DNA of 64,000 bases from Streptoverticillium olivoreticuli subsp. olivoreticuli (GTDB taxonomy: Bacteria; Actinomycetota; Actinomycetes; Streptomycetales; Streptomycetaceae), in assembly GCF_003391135.1 (NCBI RefSeq), contig NZ_CP031455.1, positions 1,674,001 to 1,738,000 on the forward strand, given 5' to 3'. This document shows positions 60,522 to 64,000 of this stretch, piece after piece. Each line of letters starts with the position of its first letter. Positions within the stretch are counted from its first letter, which is position 1. The position numbers were made by a program, and so were the translations under genes. Below the pieces are notes generated by a model. That model had not been told where the DNA came from. It did no database searches and was given only the letters and a program-made list of their open reading frames with translations.

Positions 60522-63500
60522 ATGTCGAACGAGGAGAAGCTTCTCGATCACCTCAAGTGGGTCACCGCGGAGCTGCGCGAGGCCCACCAACGGCTCCGCG
60601 ACAAGGAATCGGCCGAGCCGGTCGCCATCGTGGGGATGGCCTGCCGCTATCCCGGTGGCACTCGGTCCGCCGAGGATCTTTGGCGTCTCGTACGCGATGG
60701 GGGCGACGCCGTCTCGGCGTTCCCCGACGACCGGGGCTGGGACCTGGAGGCGCTTTACCACCCGGATCCCGAGCACCCGGGCACCAGTTATGTGCGGGAC
60801 GGCGCCTTCCTTTACGACGCGGGCGACTTCGACGCCGAGTTCTTCGGCATCAGCCCGCGCGAAGCGGTGGCGATGGACCCGCAGCAGCGGCTGCTCCTGG
60901 AGACCGCCTGGGAGGCCGTCGAGCACGCGGGGCTGAGCCCGCGGGCGTTGCAGGACAGCGACACCGGCGTCTACACCGGGGTGAGCGCCCACGACTACCT
61001 GACGCTGATCAGCCAGACGGCCAGCGAGGTGGAGGGGTACATCGGCACCGGCAACCTCGGCAGTGTGGTGTCGGGCAGGATCTCCTACACCCTGGGGCTC
61101 GAAGGCCCGGCGGTGACGGTCGACACCGCGTGCTCGTCGTCGCTGGTCGCGATCCACCTGGCGGCCCAGGCGCTGAGGCAGGGCGAGTGCTCGCTCGCCC
61201 TCGCCGGCGGCTCCACCGTCATGGCGACGCCCGGCTCGTTCACGGAGTTCTCGCGGCAGCGCGGGCTCGCACCCGACGGGCGGTGCAAGCCGTTCGCGGC
61301 CGCCGCCGACGGCACCGGCTGGGGCGAGGGCGCCGGTATGGTGGCGCTCGAACTGCTCTCGGAAGCGCGGCGTCGTGGGCACAGGGTCCTTGCGGTGATC
61401 AGGGGTTCGGCCGTCAACCAGGACGGCACCAGCAATGGGCTCGCCGCCCCCAACGGGCCCTCGCAGGAGCGGGTCATCCGCGCCGCCCTCGCCAACGCGC
61501 GCCTCTCCGCCGAGGACGTCGACGTGGTGGAGGCACACGGCACCGGCACCACACTCGGCGACCCCATCGAGGCCGGGGCACTCCTCGCCACATACGGCAA
61601 GGACCGGCCCGAGGACCGGCCGCTGTGGCTCGGATCGGTGAAGTCCAACATCGGCCATACGCAGGCGGCCGCCGGTGTCGCCGGAGTGATCAAGATGGTC
61701 ATGGCCATGCGCAACGGCCTCCTGCCCGCCTCGCTGCACATCGACGCGCCGTCACCACACGTCCAGTGGGAGCAGGGCGGCGTACGGCTGCTCACCGAGC
61801 CGGTCGAGTGGCCGGCGGAGCGTACCCGCCGGGCGGGCATCTCGGCGTTCGGGATTTCGGGCACGAACGCGCATCTGATCCTGGAGGAGGCACCGGAGGA
61901 GAAGCGGCCGGAGGCGGTGGGCCCCGCACCCGAGCCCGCGGCGGGTGCGGTGGTGCCGTGGCTCGTCTCCGGTCGGACCGGGAATGCGCTGCGCGAACAG
62001 GCCCGCAGACTGAGTGGGTTCGCAGCCGGGGATACGGATGCCTCCACAGCCGAGGTGGGCTGGTCACTGGCCACGTCACGCTCGGTGTTCGAACACCGGG
62101 CCGTGGTCGTGAGCCATGACCGTGCCCAGGCCGTCGCCGGGCTGCAGGCACTGGCGTCGGGCGAGGCTTCGCCGGATGTGGTGTCCGGGGTGGCCGGTGA
62201 CACGGGTCCGGGCCCGGTGTTGGTGTTCCCGGGACAGGGGTCGCAGTGGGCGGGCATGGGTGCCCAACTGCTCGATGAATCACCGGTGTTCGCTGCCCGG
62301 ATCGCCGAGTGCGAGCAGGCTCTTTCCCCCTACGTCGACTGGTCCCTGACAGAAGTGCTGCGCGGGGACGGCAGTGAACTGTCGCGGGTGGAGGTCGTCC
62401 AGCCCGTCCTGTGGGCGGTGATGGTCTCCCTTGCCGCCGTATGGGCCGACTACGGCATCACCCCCGCCGCCGTGGTCGGCCACTCACAGGGCGAAATGGC
62501 CGCCGCCTGCGTCGCCGGAGCCCTGTCCCTGGAGGACGCGGCACGGATCGTCGCCGTACGCAGCGACGCCCTCCGACAGCTCGCCGGACACGGCGCCATG
62601 GCCTCCCTCGGAACCAGCGCCGAGCAGGCCACCGAGCTCATCGACAACCGGCCAGGAGTGGGCATCGCCGGCATCAACAGCCCCGCATCGACGGTGATTT
62701 CCGGCCCGCCCGAGCAGGTCGCCGCAGTGGTCACGGACGCCGAGGCACGCGGGCTTCGCGCCCGCGTCATCGACGTGGACTACGCCTCCCACGGACCCCA
62801 GGTCGACGAGATCACCGACCAGCTCACCGAGCGACTCAGCGGTATCCAGCCGGTGGACACCGACGTGGCGTTCTACTCCACCGTCACCGCCGGGCGCCTG
62901 GAGACCACCGGCCTGGACACGGGTTACTGGGTGACGAATCTGCGTCAGCCGGTCCGCTTCGCCGACACCATCGAAACCCTCCTCGCCGACGGCTACCGCA
63001 TCTTCATCGAGGCCAGCCCCCACCCCGTCCTCAACCTCGGCATACAAGAAACCATCGACCAGTCCGGCACCACAGCCACCACCATCCCCACCCTCCGACG
63101 AGACCACGGCAACCACACCCAACTCACCCACTCCGCCGCCCAGGCCTACACCGCCGGAGCGGAAGTAAACTGGCAGCGCTGGTTCCCCACCGAACCCACC
63201 CCCCACACCATCGACCTCCCCACCTACGCCTTCCAACACCAGCACTACTGGGTGGAGCCGCCCGCGGCGGCGCCCACGACGGGCGGTGGCCACGATCCGG
63301 TCGAGGCCCAGGTGTGGCAAGCGATCGAGGACTTGGACATCGAGGCGCTCGCCAGCAGTCTGGAGATCGAGGGCCAGTCGGAGACGATCGGTGCGCTGGA
63401 GCCCGCGCTGCCGGCCCTGTCGGCCTGGCGGCGGAGACACCGGGAGCAGATCACGATCGACTCCTGGCGCTACCACGTCACGTGGAAGCACCTGGCCGAC

Positions 63501-64000
63501 GCGGCGGCACCGGAGCTGAGCGGGACCTGGCTCCTGCTCGTTCCCGCCGCACACGCCGATCACCCCGCCGTCCTCGCGACCGCGCAGACACTGACCGCCC
63601 ATGGCGCCGAGGCGCGGCGTCACGTGGTCGATGCACGTGCCGTGGAACGTGAGGGGTTCGCCCAGGAGCTGCGCGCGCTGATGGATGGAGACTCATACGC
63701 CGGGATCGTCAATCTGTTGGCGCTGGACGAGGAACCACACCCCCAGCACCCAGCAGTACCCGCCGGACTCGCCGCAACCACCACACTCATCCAGGCCCTC
63801 ACCACCAACGGAACCACAACCCCCCTCCACACCCTCACCCAAGGCGCCGTCTCCACCAGCACCACCGACCCCCTCACACACCCCGTCCAAGCCCACATCT
63901 GGGGCCTGGGACGCGTCGCCGCACTCGAACACCCCCACCTATGGGCCGGCCTCACCGACCTCCCCACCCACATCGACCACCACACCCTCACCCGCCTCGC
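60522..64000 (+). CDS. Type I modular PKS, KS-AT-KR..., 3' end outside window
   Basis: About 1159 residues are visible. The N-terminal docking coil begins [20 protein letters not shown] (~34-456) has DTACSSS, MDPQQR, EAHGTGT and NIGHTQ, all normal. AT (~564-862) has GHSQGEM near 652 and YASH near 753, again methylmalonyl-type. It is followed by the start of a KR structural subdomain, cut by the window edge. AAGGAG lies 10 nt before ATG 60522, and the gap to the previous PKS is 64 nt, so the two are one operon. The docking domains suggest it follows the first PKS in the assembly line. Whether DH or ER domains exist cannot be seen. Confidence 0.95.
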   Translation, partial: MSNEEKLLDHLKWVTAELREAHQRLRDKESAEPVAIVGMACRYPGGTRSAEDLWRLVRDGGDAVSAFPDDRGWDLEALYHPDPEHPGTSYVRDGAFLYDAGDFDAEFFGISPREAVAMDPQQRLLLETAWEAVEHAGLSPRALQDSDTGVYTGVSAHDYLTLISQTASEVEGYIGTGNLGSVVSGRISYTLGLEGPAVTVDTACSSSLVAIHLAAQALRQGECSLALAGGSTVMATPGSFTEFSRQRGLAPDGRCKPFAAAADGTGWGEGAGMVALELLSEARRRGHRVLAVIRGSAVNQDGTSNGLAAPNGPSQERVIRAALANARLSAEDVDVVEAHGTGTTLGDPIEAGALLATYGKDRPEDRPLWLGSVKSNIGHTQAAAGVAGVIKMVMAMRNGLLPASLHIDAPSPHVQWEQGGVRLLTEPVEWPAERTRRAGISAFGISGTNAHLILEEAPEEKRPEAVGPAPEPAAGAVVPWLVSGRTGNALREQARRLSGFAAGDTDASTAEVGWSLATSRSVFEHRAVVVSHDRAQAVAGLQALASGEASPDVVSGVAGDTGPGPVLVFPGQGSQWAGMGAQLLDESPVFAARIAECEQALSPYVDWSLTEVLRGDGSELSRVEVVQPVLWAVMVSLAAVWADYGITPAAVVGHSQGEMAAACVAGALSLEDAARIVAVRSDALRQLAGHGAMASLGTSAEQATELIDNRPGVGIAGINSPASTVISGPPEQVAAVVTDAEARGLRARVIDVDYASHGPQVDEITDQLTERLSGIQPVDTDVAFYSTVTAGRLETTGLDTGYWVTNLRQPVRFADTIETLLADGYRIFIEASPHPVLNLGIQETIDQSGTTATTIPTLRRDHGNHTQLTHSAAQAYTAGAEVNWQRWFPTEPTPHTIDLPTYAFQHQHYWVEPPAAAPTTGGGHDPVEAQVWQAIEDLDIEALASSLEIEGQSETIGALEPALPALSAWRRRHREQITIDSWRYHVTWKHLADAAAPELSGTWLLLVPAAHADHPAVLATAQTLTAHGAEARRHVVDARAVEREGFAQELRALMDGDSYAGIVNLLALDEEPHPQHPAVPAGLAATTTLIQALTTNGTTTPLHTLTQGAVSTSTTDPLTHPVQAHIWGLGRVAALEHPHLWAGLTDLPTHIDHHTLTRL
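63699..64000 (+). repeat. 302-bp tract identical to 58715-59016
   Basis: Second copy of the identical tract, inside the second PKS gene and reaching the window edge. Flanking AT-coding sequence (about 62370-63250) is also nearly identical to 57390-58270 in the first gene, differing only at scattered positions. Confidence 0.9.

Noticed and set aside
1-64000. tRNA, rRNA, CRISPR arrays, insertion sequences
   Set aside because: Looked for and not seen; no spaced direct-repeat arrays, transposase ORFs or RNA gene signatures.

Overview
The window is very GC-rich, has Streptomyces-style gene organisation (SARP regulators, GTG starts, long overlapping biosynthetic operons) and is almost certainly from a Streptomyces or close actinomycete. 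Most of the sequence is giant assembly-line genes, and both ends of the window cut such genes.

Region 1 (1-31742, minus strand) is one very long operon read right to left. It encodes a free-standing acyltransferase, a discrete acyl carrier protein, an asparagine-synthetase-like amidotransferase, a 6688-residue PKS without integrated acyltransferases, and an NRPS that runs off the left edge. Stops and starts overlap or nearly touch at every junction. AT + ACP + amidotransferase followed by KS-DH-KR-ACP / KS-(degenerate double-hotdog domain)-ACP / KS-KR-ACP is the known logic for building a glutarimide head from malonamate (cycloheximide, iso-migrastatin and lactimidomycin families). Here the PKS goes on with KS-ACP and KS-KR-MT-ACP, then switches to peptide chemistry with C-PCP and a partner NRPS C-A-PCP-C-A(N-MT)-PCP-C... 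I infer a glutarimide polyketide-peptide hybrid. The junction is odd: the last PKS-encoded NRPS module lacks an A domain, and the first C domain of the NRPS has lost its catalytic His (HRxxxDG), so two modules look like they add up to one working elongation step.

Region 2 (31743-35449) is the divergent control region and a large SARP-BTAD-ATPase regulator, probably the pathway switch for region 1. A set of CTTG-type repeats, some spaced 11 and 22 bp apart, lies between regulator and operon.

Region 3 (35582-50420) looks like ordinary chromosome: an orphan dhaK, two very large adjacent proteins of unknown function (1410 and 1204 residues), a small unknown protein, a baeRF/Rv2629-like protein, a succinate-semialdehyde-type dehydrogenase, an MFS transporter and a DedA protein.

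Region 4 (50578-64000) is the start of a second, unrelated modular cluster: a PapA/condensation-like acyltransferase with a lost HHxxxDG motif, a 1.1 kb gene-poor stretch, a small ORF coupled to a short SARP regulator, a CYP125/124-like P450, and two single-module cis-AT type I PKS genes (KS-AT-KR-ACP, methylmalonyl-type ATs, N-terminal docking domains). The second runs off the right edge. The two PKS genes share long near-identical tracts. An inverted repeat sits between the P450 and the first PKS gene.

All domain calls come from reading motifs by eye. Substrate and product statements are inferences.
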